DNA from: Streptomyces fulvorobeus
Lineage (GTDB): Bacteria > Actinomycetota > Actinomycetes > Streptomycetales > Streptomycetaceae
Direction: 5' to 3'
Length of the DNA stretch: 64,000 nucleotides
Assembly (NCBI RefSeq): GCF_013167895.1
Contig: NZ_BLWC01000001.1
Coordinates: forward strand, 5,332,001-5,396,000
In this document: in pieces, positions 8,079-17,105 of the stretch
Position numbering within the stretch: the first letter of the stretch is position 1
How the letters are laid out: each line of letters opens with the position of its first letter
Made by a program: the position numbers and the translations under genes
The notes under the pieces: generated by a model
What the model was told of the DNA's origin: nothing
Database searches by the model: none
The model's input: the letters and a program-made list of their open reading frames with translations, nothing else

Positions 8079-9562
8079 GGGCCCGCGTGCGGGAGGTTGA
8101 GGTACGGGAAGACGTTCTGTGCGTCGGCGGGCTCCAGGCTGATCACCGGCTTGGGGAGCAACCCTGCGGCGGACGGCCCGGCGGGCTCGCCTTCCAGCAT
8201 CCGGATCAGCGGGCCGTCGATGTTGTCGTTGAGCCGCCGTCCGTTGGGGAAGCCCTGGAGATCCCCGTCGAGGACGCCGTGCGCCTTCGGGCCGGCAGCG
8301 ACGGGGGTGGTGAGGTTCAGACGCAGTTGTTCGGCGAGCGCGATGCGCTTGGGGTCGGCGTCGGCGTTCATCGTGTGGGTGTTGAGGTCGAAGCCGAACA
8401 GCGCTCCGTTGTCCTTGCCGATGCCCTTCATGAACAGGGCCTGGATGTCGTGGCGCGGGGTCGCGGGGGCTTTGCGGCCCTGTGCCTTCTCGATCCGGTG
8501 CGGCGGTACGGGGTCGAGGGTGGCTGCCAGGAAGTCGCCCTCCAGGTGGTCGTCCTTCGGCAGGCGGGCCTGGTACCGGTCCTCGGGGCCGCCCGGCTTG
8601 GCCAGCCCGATGGTGGATCCGAACAGCGCGAACGCGACGTGCGGGGTGCCCTGCCGGGAGACCTGCCGGAAGACGGGGGCCTGCTCGGAGAGGCTGCGCT
8701 CCAGGTTCGCGCCCTGCCGGGAGACGGAAGCCCACACGCCGACGACCGGGTTGCGCTTCGGGTCACCGTTCAGGGCGACCTCGCTCTTGGGCACCTGAAG
8801 GACCAGGCTGTTCACGTTCAGTGCCGACAGCGGCTGGGCGTCGGGCAGCCATCCCGGTACCGGTCCGCTGGTGCCGACCGTGTACAGGCCGAAGACCTGG
8901 GTGTCCACCTTGAACGACTCCGCCGCCTGCGTGGCCACCGTCCTGCCGCCACCGGGCAGTTCACGGATCGCCTGCTTCCGCAACATGCCGTAGTCGGGCA
9001 TCAGAGCGCGCCCGGTGTGGGTGGGGGAGGCGATCGCGTCCTTCAGCAGTGTCCGGACGGTGCCACCCGCCTGGACCTTCTCCAGGGTGTACTTCTGCCG
9101 CACCCCGAGCGCCCGGTCATCGAGCGATGTCACCGGCAGGGGCCCGACCTTCGGCCCCGTACCGAAGGGCCTGCGGTCCTCGTCACGGAACGTCCAGCGG
9201 TAGGTGGTGTCGGAGGCCCCGTCACCGTCGGCGTCCGTGTGGATCTCGTACCGGGCACCGGTCGCGAACGGGAAGTCCACCAGCGCGTTGGCCGCGGTAC
9301 CGGGCACCTGGAAGGGGCGGACGTTCGCGATGAGCGTGACCATGTCCGCGTTGTCCGGGCTGGTGAAGGCGTACACGTCGGTCAGGTCCGTCGGGGAGTC
9401 GAGCACGGCCGAGGGGGCGTCGATGTGCCCGCCCGCCTCACTGGTGCCCGTGAACTGCCCCGACAGGGCGGCCGCGGTGAGCACGAGGGTGGTGGCGGCG
9501 AGGACGACGATCCGACGACGGGACAGTGAGGTGGACCCGGACGTTACGGGGGTTCCTGGCAT
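8075..9562 (-). CDS. DUF4331 family secreted protein
   Basis: A 495-residue protein with a twin-arginine-like or Sec signal (SRRRIVVLAATTLVL, residues 14-28). It carries DUF4331 hallmarks: SEAGGHIDAPSAVLDSPTDL, DVYAFTSPDNADMVTLI, and a C-terminal FPNGRRLNDNIDGPLIRMLEG-like segment. The family is widespread in bacteria and its biochemical role is not known to me. It heads the three-gene operon with a TPR protein and a NicO-type exporter. A CTGGAG ribosome-binding site precedes the ATG at 9562. Because the operon combines secreted and His-rich metal-transport proteins, a link to metal handling at the cell surface is a reasonable but unproven guess. Confidence 0.8.
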   Translation of the reverse strand: MPGTPVTSGSTSLSRRRIVVLAATTLVLTAAALSGQFTGTSEAGGHIDAPSAVLDSPTDLTDVYAFTSPDNADMVTLIANVRPFQVPGTAANALVDFPFATGARYEIHTDADGDGASDTTYRWTFRDEDRRPFGTGPKVGPLPVTSLDDRALGVRQKYTLEKVQAGGTVRTLLKDAIASPTHTGRALMPDYGMLRKQAIRELPGGGRTVATQAAESFKVDTQVFGLYTVGTSGPVPGWLPDAQPLSALNVNSLVLQVPKSEVALNGDPKRNPVVGVWASVSRQGANLERSLSEQAPVFRQVSRQGTPHVAFALFGSTIGLAKPGGPEDRYQARLPKDDHLEGDFLAATLDPVPPHRIEKAQGRKAPATPRHDIQALFMKGIGKDNGALFGFDLNTHTMNADADPKRIALAEQLRLNLTTPVAAGPKAHGVLDGDLQGFPNGRRLNDNIDGPLIRMLEGEPAGPSAAGLLPKPVISLEPADAQNVFPYLNLPHAGP

Positions 9563-9845
9563 GCGTGTCTCCAGGGCTGAGGGTATGAGGAGTCTCTCCA
9601 GCCAACAGCGCTCGTGATCTTGGAGTGACCGTTACGAGACGCGGATCACCCGTCGTGTGACTCTTTCCCCTCGAATGGCCTAACAGGCGGCCCAGCATGG
9701 TCGCAAAGCCATGCATCGATGGACATACTCAGCGTGAAGTCGATCTTCGACCGCGTCGCTGAACTCGGGTTCTCGGCCCCCTTGTTAGGGCCTCCCACGA
9801 CGAGTCTCAGTGCCTTCCCCACCCCTCACAGACTGGAATCGCTCT

Positions 9846-10547
9846 ATGCGTATGCACGCGCTCCGCCGTCTCACCGTCCTCGCCGCCGTGGCCGCGCTCT
9901 CCGTCCCGCTCGGCCTGACCTCGTCCGGGGCGGCCGCCCAGCAGTCGGCCAACACCACCAGGACGGCAGCCGTCGCCGAGCCGCTGCCGGGCGCCTACAT
10001 CTCACCCTGGGGCGATGCCCAGGTGAAGATCGGTGACGAGACTCTCGCCTGGATGGAGCGCGAGGGCATCACTCTGGAGGCCATCAGCCCGTTCGTGATG
10101 GACGCCGACGGCCGGGGCTTCAGCATGCCCATCGGCTCGACGGCCGGCGACGGCCTCGACGCCAAGGGGCGCATCTTCTACCCCGGCGGCCTCAACGTCC
10201 ACCACGCCCGATCCGGCAAGACGATCACCCTGAAGTCCACGTTCATCCGCGTCATGCCGACGCCCGCCTACTCCGCAGGCGTGGCGATCGACGGCAAGCC
10301 GCTCCTTGAGGAAGTCACGATCGCCGAGTCCACCTACACCGAGGTCATGGCCGGAGCCCGCCCGAGCACCACAGGCTTCCGCATCAAGAAGGCCCCGTTC
10401 TACGTCACCCAGGAAGCCGCCAACCTCTTCGCGGCGGGCACCGGAGCCACAGCCCCGCGCGCGGGCAGCCTCTTCGGCACCCTCACGCCCAACTTCGACT
10501 ACATCCCGGGCAAGACGAATCCGGCGGCGCTCCCCACCTTCCCGTAA
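9846..10547 (+). CDS. Secreted protein of unknown function
   Basis: A 233-residue protein with a signal peptide (MRMHALRRLTVLAAVAALSV, cleavage near ASGAAA, about residue 32). The mature domain contains a GRIFYPGGLNVHHARSGKTI segment, loosely reminiscent of the beta-rich HtaA-type domains of actinobacterial surface proteins. The match is not firm enough for a family call. The ATG at 9846 was preferred over one 12 codons earlier because the signal peptide begins there. It is monocistronic, is transcribed divergently from the DUF4331 operon across about 280 bp, and is followed by a strong hairpin at 10626-10652. Confidence 0.6.
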   Translation: MRMHALRRLTVLAAVAALSVPLGLTSSGAAAQQSANTTRTAAVAEPLPGAYISPWGDAQVKIGDETLAWMEREGITLEAISPFVMDADGRGFSMPIGSTAGDGLDAKGRIFYPGGLNVHHARSGKTITLKSTFIRVMPTPAYSAGVAIDGKPLLEEVTIAESTYTEVMAGARPSTTGFRIKKAPFYVTQEAANLFAAGTGATAPRAGSLFGTLTPNFDYIPGKTNPAALPTFP

Positions 10548-10625
10548 CACCCCGCGCAATACCTGCCGGAAGGCCGAGCCGCCGCTTGCACGCTGCTGCG
10601 CTGACTGCTCCAGACCGTGGGTCTT

Positions 10626-10652
10626 CGCCCCGCCGAGTCGCTCGGCGGGGCG
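10626..10652. terminator. Perfect 12-bp hairpin terminator
   Basis: CGCCCCGCCGAG, a TCG loop, and the exact complement CTCGGCGGGGCG lie 79 bp after the stop of the secreted-protein gene. This is a typical factor-independent terminator stem. Confidence 0.75.
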
Positions 10653-10959
10653 ATGCGCCGAGACGGCACGGAGCCCACAGGGCACGCCAGATGGATACGC
10701 GACCACTTCGATACGAGCCGCCCTCTCCTCCCGTGCCGGCTCGCCTCAGGAGCGACGCCGCGAGCCCAGGAACACCTTCCGGCACGCCGCGCCGTCTCCA
10801 TATGGGCGGCGCGAGCTGTGTCAACTGGTGCGGTCCACCTCGTAGAGGACGTTGGGCTGGGTGTGTGGCTGGCAGGTACGCAGGTGGGCATGTCGCAGAT
10901 CAGGGTCGTCGCTGCCGACACAGTCGGTCAGCTCGGCGTGGATACTCCATCCCTCTATT

Positions 10960-11201
10960 CAGTGCACGAGACGGGCGACGCGTTCACTATCAAGCGACTC
11001 CGGCGGCGCGCACACCGGCTTATGGAGGTTTTGGGGCTCTGTCGGGTCAGGCTCTACGACGCACGTTCGTCGTGCTTCACTTTCCTGGCCAACAACGGCG
11101 TGCCCGACCACATCCTCGCGCGCTGGTCTCTTGAGGGTCCCGGCGCCGGAGCTGGCATCGTGAGAGAGCCGAGACTGGCTAGGTCCACCCCGGCGATGTG
11201 A
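10960..11201 (+). pseudogene. C-terminal remnant of a tyrosine recombinase (phage/ICE integrase)
   Basis: The frame ending at 11201 contains VRLYDARSSCFTFLANNGVP, followed by DHILARW. This matches the conserved C-terminal catalytic block of Streptomyces phage or integrative-element integrases (consensus RLYDARH...LAT-NGVPD..V..W.GH). The preceding segment (ETGDAFTIKRLRRRAHRLM) fits the end of the preceding helix. The active-site His of the RLYDARH motif is replaced by Ser, and the final Tyr region is missing or scrambled. The upstream half is unrecognisable, so this is a dead fragment. No tRNA gene is seen beside it. Confidence 0.5.
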
Positions 11202-11231
11202 CATCTCGTGACAGATGAGAGGGTTTTCCGG

Positions 11232-12516
11232 GTGACCGTTACACCACCGAACACCATGCAATACCGCTTTGACGGGCCAGAAGACGCTCCGGTCCTGGTG
11301 ATCGGGCCGTCTCTGGGTACCACATTGCACATGTGGGACCGGCAGATACCCGAGCTGAGCCGGCACTGGAGGGTGTTCCGGTACGACCTCCCGGGCCACG
11401 GCGGCGCCCCCGCGCACCCCGCCAGCAGCGTCGGCGCCCTCGCCGACCGTCTGCTCGCCATGCTCGACAGCCTCGGCGTCCAGCGCTTCGGGTACGCCGG
11501 CTGCTCCATCGGCGGCGCGATCGGCGCCGATCTCGCGCTGCGCCACCCCGACCGGGTCGCCTCGCTCGCCCTCGTCGCGGCCTCGCCCCGGTTCGGCAGC
11601 GCCGACGAGTTCCGTCAGCGCGGCGTGATCGTCCGCACCAACGGCCTGGAGCCGATGGCCCGGACCGCCCCCGAGGCATGGTTCACCTCCGGCTTCGCGG
11701 CCGCCCAGCCGGCCATCGTCGAATGGGCCGTCCAGATGGTACGCACGACCGATCCCGGCTGCTACATCGCCGCGTGCGAGGCGCTGGCCGCCTTCGACAT
11801 CCGCACCGAACTCGGGCGTATCAGCGTCCCCACCCTCGTCCTCGTGGGTGCCGAGGACCACGTCACCGGACCCGCCGAGGCCCGCACGCTCGTCGCCGGG
11901 ATACCCGACGCCCGGCTCGCCCTCGTCCCCGGCGCCTCGCACCTGGCCCCCGTCGAGCAGCCCGCGGCCGTCACCGACCTGCTCCTCACGCACTTCTCCA
12001 CGGCCTGGCAGGACACCCTGGGGCCCTTTCCCGTCCCGCCCGCCGCCCCGCCCTCTCCGCCCTCTCGGCCCCTTCGCCCCCGTCGCGGAGATCGCCGCGG
12101 CCCCCGTCGTCCCCGGGACCGGCGCTGCGGACGGCCCCGACCGCTACACCGACGGCATGAAGGTACGCCGCGAAGTGCTGGGCGACGCCCACGTGGACGC
12201 CGCGACCGCCGCCGCCGACGCCTTCACCGAGGACTTCGAGGAGCTCGTCACCCGGTACGCCTGGGGCGAGGTCTGGAACCGCGAGGGCCTCGACCGCCGT
12301 ACCCGCAGCTGCGTCACGCTCACGGCGCTCGTCGCCTCCGGCCACCTGGAGGGCCTCGCCGCCCACACCAGGGCGGCGCTGCGCAACGGGCTCACCCCCG
12401 ACGAGATCAAGGAAGTACTGCTCCACTCCGCCGTGTACTGCGGCATCCCGGCCGCGAGCGCCGCGTTCACCATCGCGAGGTCCGTGATCCAGGAGGAAAC
12501 CAGGCCGCCCGCATAG
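11232..12516 (+). CDS. pcaL: PcaL: fused 3-oxoadipate enol-lactonase / 4-carboxymuconolactone decarboxylase, frameshifted
   Basis: The front half (to about 12020) is an alpha/beta-hydrolase of the PcaD type: GPSLGT, then GYAGCSIGGAIGADLALRHP with the nucleophile Ser, GAEDHVTGP and a final GASHLAPVEQP catalytic His. The rear half is PcaC (MKVRREVLGDAHVDAA, then TRSCVTLTALVASGHLEGLA and EVLLHSAVYCGIPAA). Actinobacteria fuse these two as PcaL, which converts gamma-carboxymuconolactone to 3-oxoadipate in protocatechuate catabolism. Here the halves are in different frames. The shift (one extra or two missing bases) lies in the C-rich linker at 12010-12090. The PcaC half has no start with a ribosome-binding site, so a split gene is unlikely. 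The start GTG 11232 follows GAGAGG. No other pca genes are adjacent. Confidence 0.8.
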
Positions 12517-12528
12517 CAAGATGGGCGC

Positions 12529-13176
12529 ATGGACGCATCGCCTCTCACACTCACCAAGAAGGCCCACTCCTGCATCCGGCTGGAAAGGGAGGGGCGGGCG
12601 GTCGTCATCGACCCCGGTGGTTTCTCCGAGAGTGACGCGGTGGGCGGCGCCGACGCCGTCCTGGTGACGCACGAGCACCCCGACCACTTCGACGAGGCAC
12701 GCCTGCGCGCCGCCCTGGAAGCCGACCCCGCCCTGGAGATCTGGACCCTGCGCAGTGTGGCGGAGCAGCTCTCCGCGGCCTTTCCCGGCCGGGTCCGCAC
12801 CGTGGGCCACGGCGACACGTTCACCGCCGCCGGCTTCGACGTGGAGGTGCACGGGGAGCTGCACGCGGTGATCCACCCGGACCTACCGAGGGTCACCAAC
12901 ATCGGCTTCATGGTGGACGGTTCGGTCTTCCACCCCGGCGACGCGCTGACCGTCCCCGACCGTCAGGTCGACACGCTGCTGCTGCCGGTGATGGCCCCCT
13001 GGAACAAGATCTCCGAGGTCATCGACTACGTGCGCGAGGTCCGGCCGCGGCGGGCCATCGACATCCACGACGCCCTGCTCACCGATCTCGCGCGCCCGAT
13101 CTACGACAGCCAGATCGGCAAGCTGGGCGGGACCGACCACGGCCGGCTGGCTCCCGGCGGCTCCGCCGAACTATGA
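12529..13176 (+). CDS. UlaG-like MBL-fold metal-dependent hydrolase
   Basis: A 215-residue protein with the metallo-beta-lactamase fold. Residues 33-50 carry the Asp of VVIDPGG and the metal motif THEHPDHFDE. HGELHAVIHPDLP, FHPGDAL and AIDIHDAL provide the later His and Asp ligands. It resembles the UlaG-like MBL proteins common in actinobacteria, some of which act on phosphoester or lactone substrates; the substrate here is unknown. It begins 12 bp after pcaL, so it is probably in the same transcript. The next gene (exonuclease III) begins 62 bp downstream. Confidence 0.75.
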   Translation: MDASPLTLTKKAHSCIRLEREGRAVVIDPGGFSESDAVGGADAVLVTHEHPDHFDEARLRAALEADPALEIWTLRSVAEQLSAAFPGRVRTVGHGDTFTAAGFDVEVHGELHAVIHPDLPRVTNIGFMVDGSVFHPGDALTVPDRQVDTLLLPVMAPWNKISEVIDYVREVRPRRAIDIHDALLTDLARPIYDSQIGKLGGTDHGRLAPGGSAEL

Positions 13177-13238
13177 CCCGGCGCCACGGGCGGCCGGGAC
13201 CGGGGCGACTGTCAGTGGGAGGCGTTAGGTTTACTGCC

Positions 13239-14018
13239 ATGCGCATCGCGACCTGGAACGTCAATTCGATCACCGCCCGCCTGCCGAGGCTGCTGGCCTG
13301 GCTGGAGAGCACCGGCACGGACGTGCTCTGCCTCCAGGAGACCAAGTGCGCCGCCGAGCAGTTCCCCGCCGATGCGCTGCGTGAGCTTGGCTACGAGTGC
13401 GCGGTCAACGCCACGGGCCGGTGGAACGGGGTGGCGCTGATCTCCCGTGCCGGTCTGGCCGACGTCGTCACCGGGCTGCCCGGCGGCCCCGACTTCGAGG
13501 GGGTGCAGGAGCCGCGGGCGATCTCGGCGACCTGCGGCCCCGTCCGTCTCTGGTCGGTGTACGTGCCGAACGGCCGCGAGGTCGCGCACGACCACTACGC
13601 CTACAAGCTGGCCTGGCTGGAGGCGCTCCGGAAGGCCGTCGCGTCGGACGCCGCGGGATCGCAGCCGTTCGCCGTCCTCGGCGACTTCAACGTAGCCCCG
13701 ACCGACGAGGACGTCTGGGACCCGGCGCTCTTCGAGGGGGCCACGCACGTCACCCCGGCCGAGCGTGCGGCACTGGCGAGCCTGCGCGAGGAAGGGCTGT
13801 CCGACGTGAGGCCCCGCCCCCTGAAGTACGACCATCCGTACACCTTCTGGGACTACCGGGAGCTGCGCTTCCCGAAGAACAGGGGCATGCGCATCGACCT
13901 GGTCTACGGGAACGCCCCGTTCACCACCGCGGTCGAGGACAGTTACGTGGACCGCGAGGAGCGCAAGGGCAAGGGCGCGTCCGACCATGCCCCGGTGGTC
14001 GTCGACCTCGACCTCTGA
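13239..14018 (+). CDS. xthA: Exodeoxyribonuclease III
   Basis: A 259-residue member of the exonuclease/endonuclease/phosphatase superfamily. It repairs abasic sites and trims 3' ends. Diagnostic motifs are RIATWNVNSITARLPRLL at the start, LCLQETKC with the metal-binding Glu, VYVPNGR, VLGDFNVAP, and the C-terminal GMRIDLVYGN and SDHAPVVVDL with the catalytic Asp-His pair. The length is normal for bacterial XthA. The ATG at 13239 matches the universal N-terminus, with a GGAGG upstream. Upstream in-frame codons from 13173 have no homology and overlap the MBL gene. A cytoplasmic housekeeping function is expected. Confidence 0.93.
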   Translation: MRIATWNVNSITARLPRLLAWLESTGTDVLCLQETKCAAEQFPADALRELGYECAVNATGRWNGVALISRAGLADVVTGLPGGPDFEGVQEPRAISATCGPVRLWSVYVPNGREVAHDHYAYKLAWLEALRKAVASDAAGSQPFAVLGDFNVAPTDEDVWDPALFEGATHVTPAERAALASLREEGLSDVRPRPLKYDHPYTFWDYRELRFPKNRGMRIDLVYGNAPFTTAVEDSYVDREERKGKGASDHAPVVVDLDL

Positions 14019-14046
14019 GCGGGGTCCGGCGCCTCACCCGCGGGGT

Positions 14047-14150
14047 GGGCCGGTGGGCCGGACTCTGGGCACCGGGCACATCCTGCTGGCCCTGCTGGAG
14101 TTCGAGGGCGGCACTGGCGTGCTCACCGGCCTCGGCATCGAACAAGGACG
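14047..14150 (+). pseudogene. Fragment resembling a Clp N-terminal repeat domain
   Basis: About 35 codons (GTGHILLALLEFEGGTGVL, then TGLGIEQ) look like one Clp-R repeat of the ClpA/C N-domain family. There is no start, and the similarity ends in low-complexity Arg/Gly sequence. It lies between convergent xthA and the SDR gene and is probably a relic. Confidence 0.35.
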
Positions 14151-14223
14151 CGGCCTCCACGCCCATCGCCGCGGCGGTGGCGGCAGAGGCGCCGCGGAGG
14201 CCGGAGCCCGGACCCGCGCGGGT

Positions 14224-15003
14224 TCAGTGGACGGAGAACCCGCCGTCGATGAAGAGTGACTGCCCGGTGACGTAGGCGGAGGCGGCGCTCGCCAGGAACA
14301 CGGCCGCCCCCGCGAAGTCGTCCGCGAGCCCGTTGCGCTTGACCATCGTGCGCGCGGCCAGCACCGCCACCTTCTCGGGGTCGGAGGACAGCCGTGCGTT
14401 GAGCGGTGTCATGACGAAGCCGGGCACGAGGGTGTTGCAGGTGACGCCGTACGGGGACCACGCCTCCGCCTGCGAGCGGGCCAGCGACTCCAGCGCCCCC
14501 TTGGAGACCCCGTACGCACCACTGTTGACGAAGGCGCGATGCGCCTGCTGGGAGGTGATGTGGATGATCCGGCCGTAGCCCCGCTCCGCCATCCCCGGCC
14601 CGAACCGCTCGCCCAGCAGATAGGGCGCCTTGAGGTTCACCGCCATCGTGGTGTCCCAGACGTCCTCGCCCAGCTCACCCATGGGCGGGCGCAGGTTGAT
14701 CCCGGCGCAGTTGACGAGGATGTCGGGCTCCCCGAAGACGGCGGCCGCCTCGTCGGCGGCCGCGCGAACGCCTTCGGAGGTGCCCAGATCGGCGCTCACC
14801 CAGCCCGCGCGGCAGCCATCGGCGGTCAGCTCGTCGACCGTGGCGGCCAGTTCCGCCTCCCGGCGGGCCACGGTCACCACGCTCGCACCGGCATGGGCGA
14901 GGGCGCCGGCGATGGACCTGCCGATGCCGGAGCTGCCACCGGTCACCACGGCGACGCGGCCGTCCAGGGAGAAGAGTTCGGAAAGATAGGGTCGCGTGAT
15001 CAT
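14224..15003 (-). CDS. SDR family oxidoreductase (gluconate 5-dehydrogenase-like)
   Basis: A 259-residue classical short-chain dehydrogenase. The Rossmann motif TGGSSGIG is at residues 22-29, NCAGIN at about 95, catalytic Ser in ITSQQ, and YGVSK with catalytic Tyr/Lys at about residues 163-167. The C-terminal YVTGQSLFIDGGFSVH is typical. The overall pattern (LFSLDGRVAVVTG start) matches the gluconate 5-dehydrogenase/3-oxoacyl reductase-like subgroup, so an NAD(P)-dependent oxidation of a secondary alcohol, possibly a sugar acid, is expected. Substrate is not determined by sequence. It is monocistronic on the minus strand, convergent with xthA. Confidence 0.85.
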   Translation of the reverse strand: MITRPYLSELFSLDGRVAVVTGGSSGIGRSIAGALAHAGASVVTVARREAELAATVDELTADGCRAGWVSADLGTSEGVRAAADEAAAVFGEPDILVNCAGINLRPPMGELGEDVWDTTMAVNLKAPYLLGERFGPGMAERGYGRIIHITSQQAHRAFVNSGAYGVSKGALESLARSQAEAWSPYGVTCNTLVPGFVMTPLNARLSSDPEKVAVLAARTMVKRNGLADDFAGAAVFLASAASAYVTGQSLFIDGGFSVH

Positions 15004-15105
15004 GCCCAGACCCTAAGCGCGAGCCCGCCCCGGCCCCCTGCCGGCCACCGCACCGAGGTCCACGGTGAGCGCTGCCCGCGCCCACGCGTTTCCGGCGATG
15101 CATGT

Positions 15106-15315
15106 CTACGCCGCCACGTACTGGTGCGCTCTGCCGCCCCGCCACTCCACCCAGCTGGGGTCGTCGAGCAGTCGGTCGGCGTCCGGGAGCCCGGCCCGCC
15201 GCAGGAACTCTTCCAGGTCGTGGTCGTCGTGGGCGAGGCCGGCGATGCGTCCCTGAATGGTGACTCGCCGGCCTCCGGTGGGGGAGGGGTGGTGTACGAC
15301 TATCGGCGCGCTCAT
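15106..15315 (-). CDS. Small conserved actinobacterial protein
   Basis: A 69-residue acidic protein: MSAPIVVHHPSPTGGRRVTI, a repeat-like DHDLEEFLRRAGLPDADRLL helix, and an ending WRGGRAHQYVAA. It looks like the small conserved hypothetical proteins seen widely in Streptomyces. No function is known to me. The start at 15315 is chosen because the conserved N-terminus begins there; the open frame extends further upstream but into proline-rich noise. Confidence 0.55.
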   Translation of the reverse strand: MSAPIVVHHPSPTGGRRVTIQGRIAGLAHDDHDLEEFLRRAGLPDADRLLDDPSWVEWRGGRAHQYVAA

Positions 15316-15784
15316 GTATCCAGGGTGCGACGGCGGGCGGGTCACCGCATTCGTGTGACGGGGCGGGTGGTGTGGCGGCCAGGCGCGGGAGGGCGTCGAG
15401 ACTCCGGGACCAGCCTTCCGCAGGGTGAGGGAAACCCCGTGGCATATGCCGGGTGAGGCCGGCCAAGCCCGTAATAGAATAGACGTTCCCTTTTGCGGCT
15501 CGGTCAACCCGGGGCTGACTTCGTCGTTGATCACGTCGCGGGCTCCGGGTCGCCGTCCACGCCCCGAGGTGCGGCGATCTGGGACCGGTTCTGTGTCAAG
15601 GTGAACAAGCGTCGACCGGGTCATGGCGATTCAGGGTGGGGGCAGTGGGAGACGAGTGGGAGATGATCATGTGGAACGTGGGCAAACGCAAGCCAACCGG
15701 AGCTAACCGCTCAGGAGCTCTCAAAGGGGCCGAGCTCCAGGTCCAGCCCGCATCCAGCATCAACGCGACTCGGGGGCTCCGCCC
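15316..15784. other. Non-coding stretch with a small dyad
   Basis: No gene was recognised. A GGAGCTC/GAGCTCC dyad lies at 15714-15738 (11-nt loop), about 50 bp before the next start. An A/T-rich TAATAGAATAGA at about 15470-15481 could be a -10 region. Nothing else stands out. Confidence 0.4.
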
Positions 15785-16225
15785 ATGAACATCCCTTTCC
15801 TGGACAACTGGCGTAAGCGTCAAAGTGGTACGCCGACGGGCGCTCTCGCGGCCGCCGTCGATGTCGACCCGGCCGGTGTGGCCGAGTTGCTCGCCGAATG
15901 CGAGCTGCTGCGTGTCCGGGCCGGACAGAAGGGAATCGCACTGGACGACAGCCCCGCCTCGTTGACCGCCCTCGACCAGCTGCCGCCCCGCTGGCGGGAC
16001 GACCCCGAGGAACTGCCCTGGCTCGGCAACGACGCGGGCCTCTACCTCGGCACCGTTCTCGTGCGCAACGTCCCCGGCGCCGTGTGGCACATCAGGCCCA
16101 GCGGGCAGCCCGTCGTCCTGCTGGATTCCGGCCGGGAGATCGACGTGGTCGAGGCCGGTCTCGACTGGGCGATGTCGGGCAGTCCCGAGCTGTCCCAGGT
16201 GTACGCGGAGTCCGCGGAGAACTGA
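15785..16225 (+). CDS. Conserved hypothetical protein (DUF6278-like)
   Basis: A 146-residue soluble protein beginning MNIPFLDNWRKRQSGTPTGA. The middle (DVDPAGVAELLAECELLRVR) is helical and the C-terminal half (YLGTVLVRNVPGAVWHI, then RPSGQPVVLL, then GREIDVVEAG) is beta-rich. It looks like the DUF6278 family of Streptomyces proteins, which has no assigned role that I know of. It has no signal peptide. It lies upstream of, and on the same strand as, the glutamate importer, but a 122-bp gap with its own dyad separates them. Confidence 0.6.
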   Translation: MNIPFLDNWRKRQSGTPTGALAAAVDVDPAGVAELLAECELLRVRAGQKGIALDDSPASLTALDQLPPRWRDDPEELPWLGNDAGLYLGTVLVRNVPGAVWHIRPSGQPVVLLDSGREIDVVEAGLDWAMSGSPELSQVYAESAEN

Positions 16226-16284
16226 CGCCGTCACCGAATCGAGATAAACAGCCTTATGGCCCCCTGATGCGTGTCGCCCGCTAA

Positions 16285-16299
16285 GTCCCGTAACGGGAC
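16285..16299. promoter_or_regulatory. Inverted repeat upstream of the ABC importer operon
   Basis: A perfect 6-bp dyad GTCCCG-TAA-CGGGAC, followed at once by a GATAGTTT stretch usable as a -10 box, lies 48 bp before the first importer gene. A repressor site for the operon is plausible. Confidence 0.4.
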
Positions 16300-16347
16300 G
16301 GATAGTTTGCGCTGACCAACACAGCGACATGGTGGGTAGGGCAGTGT

Positions 16348-17091
<744 letters not shown>

Positions 17092-17105
17092 CGGGGGGAT
17101 TCACG

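Noticed and set aside
9677..9792. GGCCTAACA ... TGTTAGGGCC partial inverted repeat as an element end
   Set aside because: Only six to nine bases pair, there is a one-base slip, and no transposase lies between the copies; chance or a regulatory site is equally likely.
12157..12516. PcaC half read as a separate gene starting at an internal ATG
   Set aside because: No ribosome-binding site precedes the ATG, and conserved PcaC residues (GPDRYTDG) lie upstream of it, so a frameshifted fusion is more likely.
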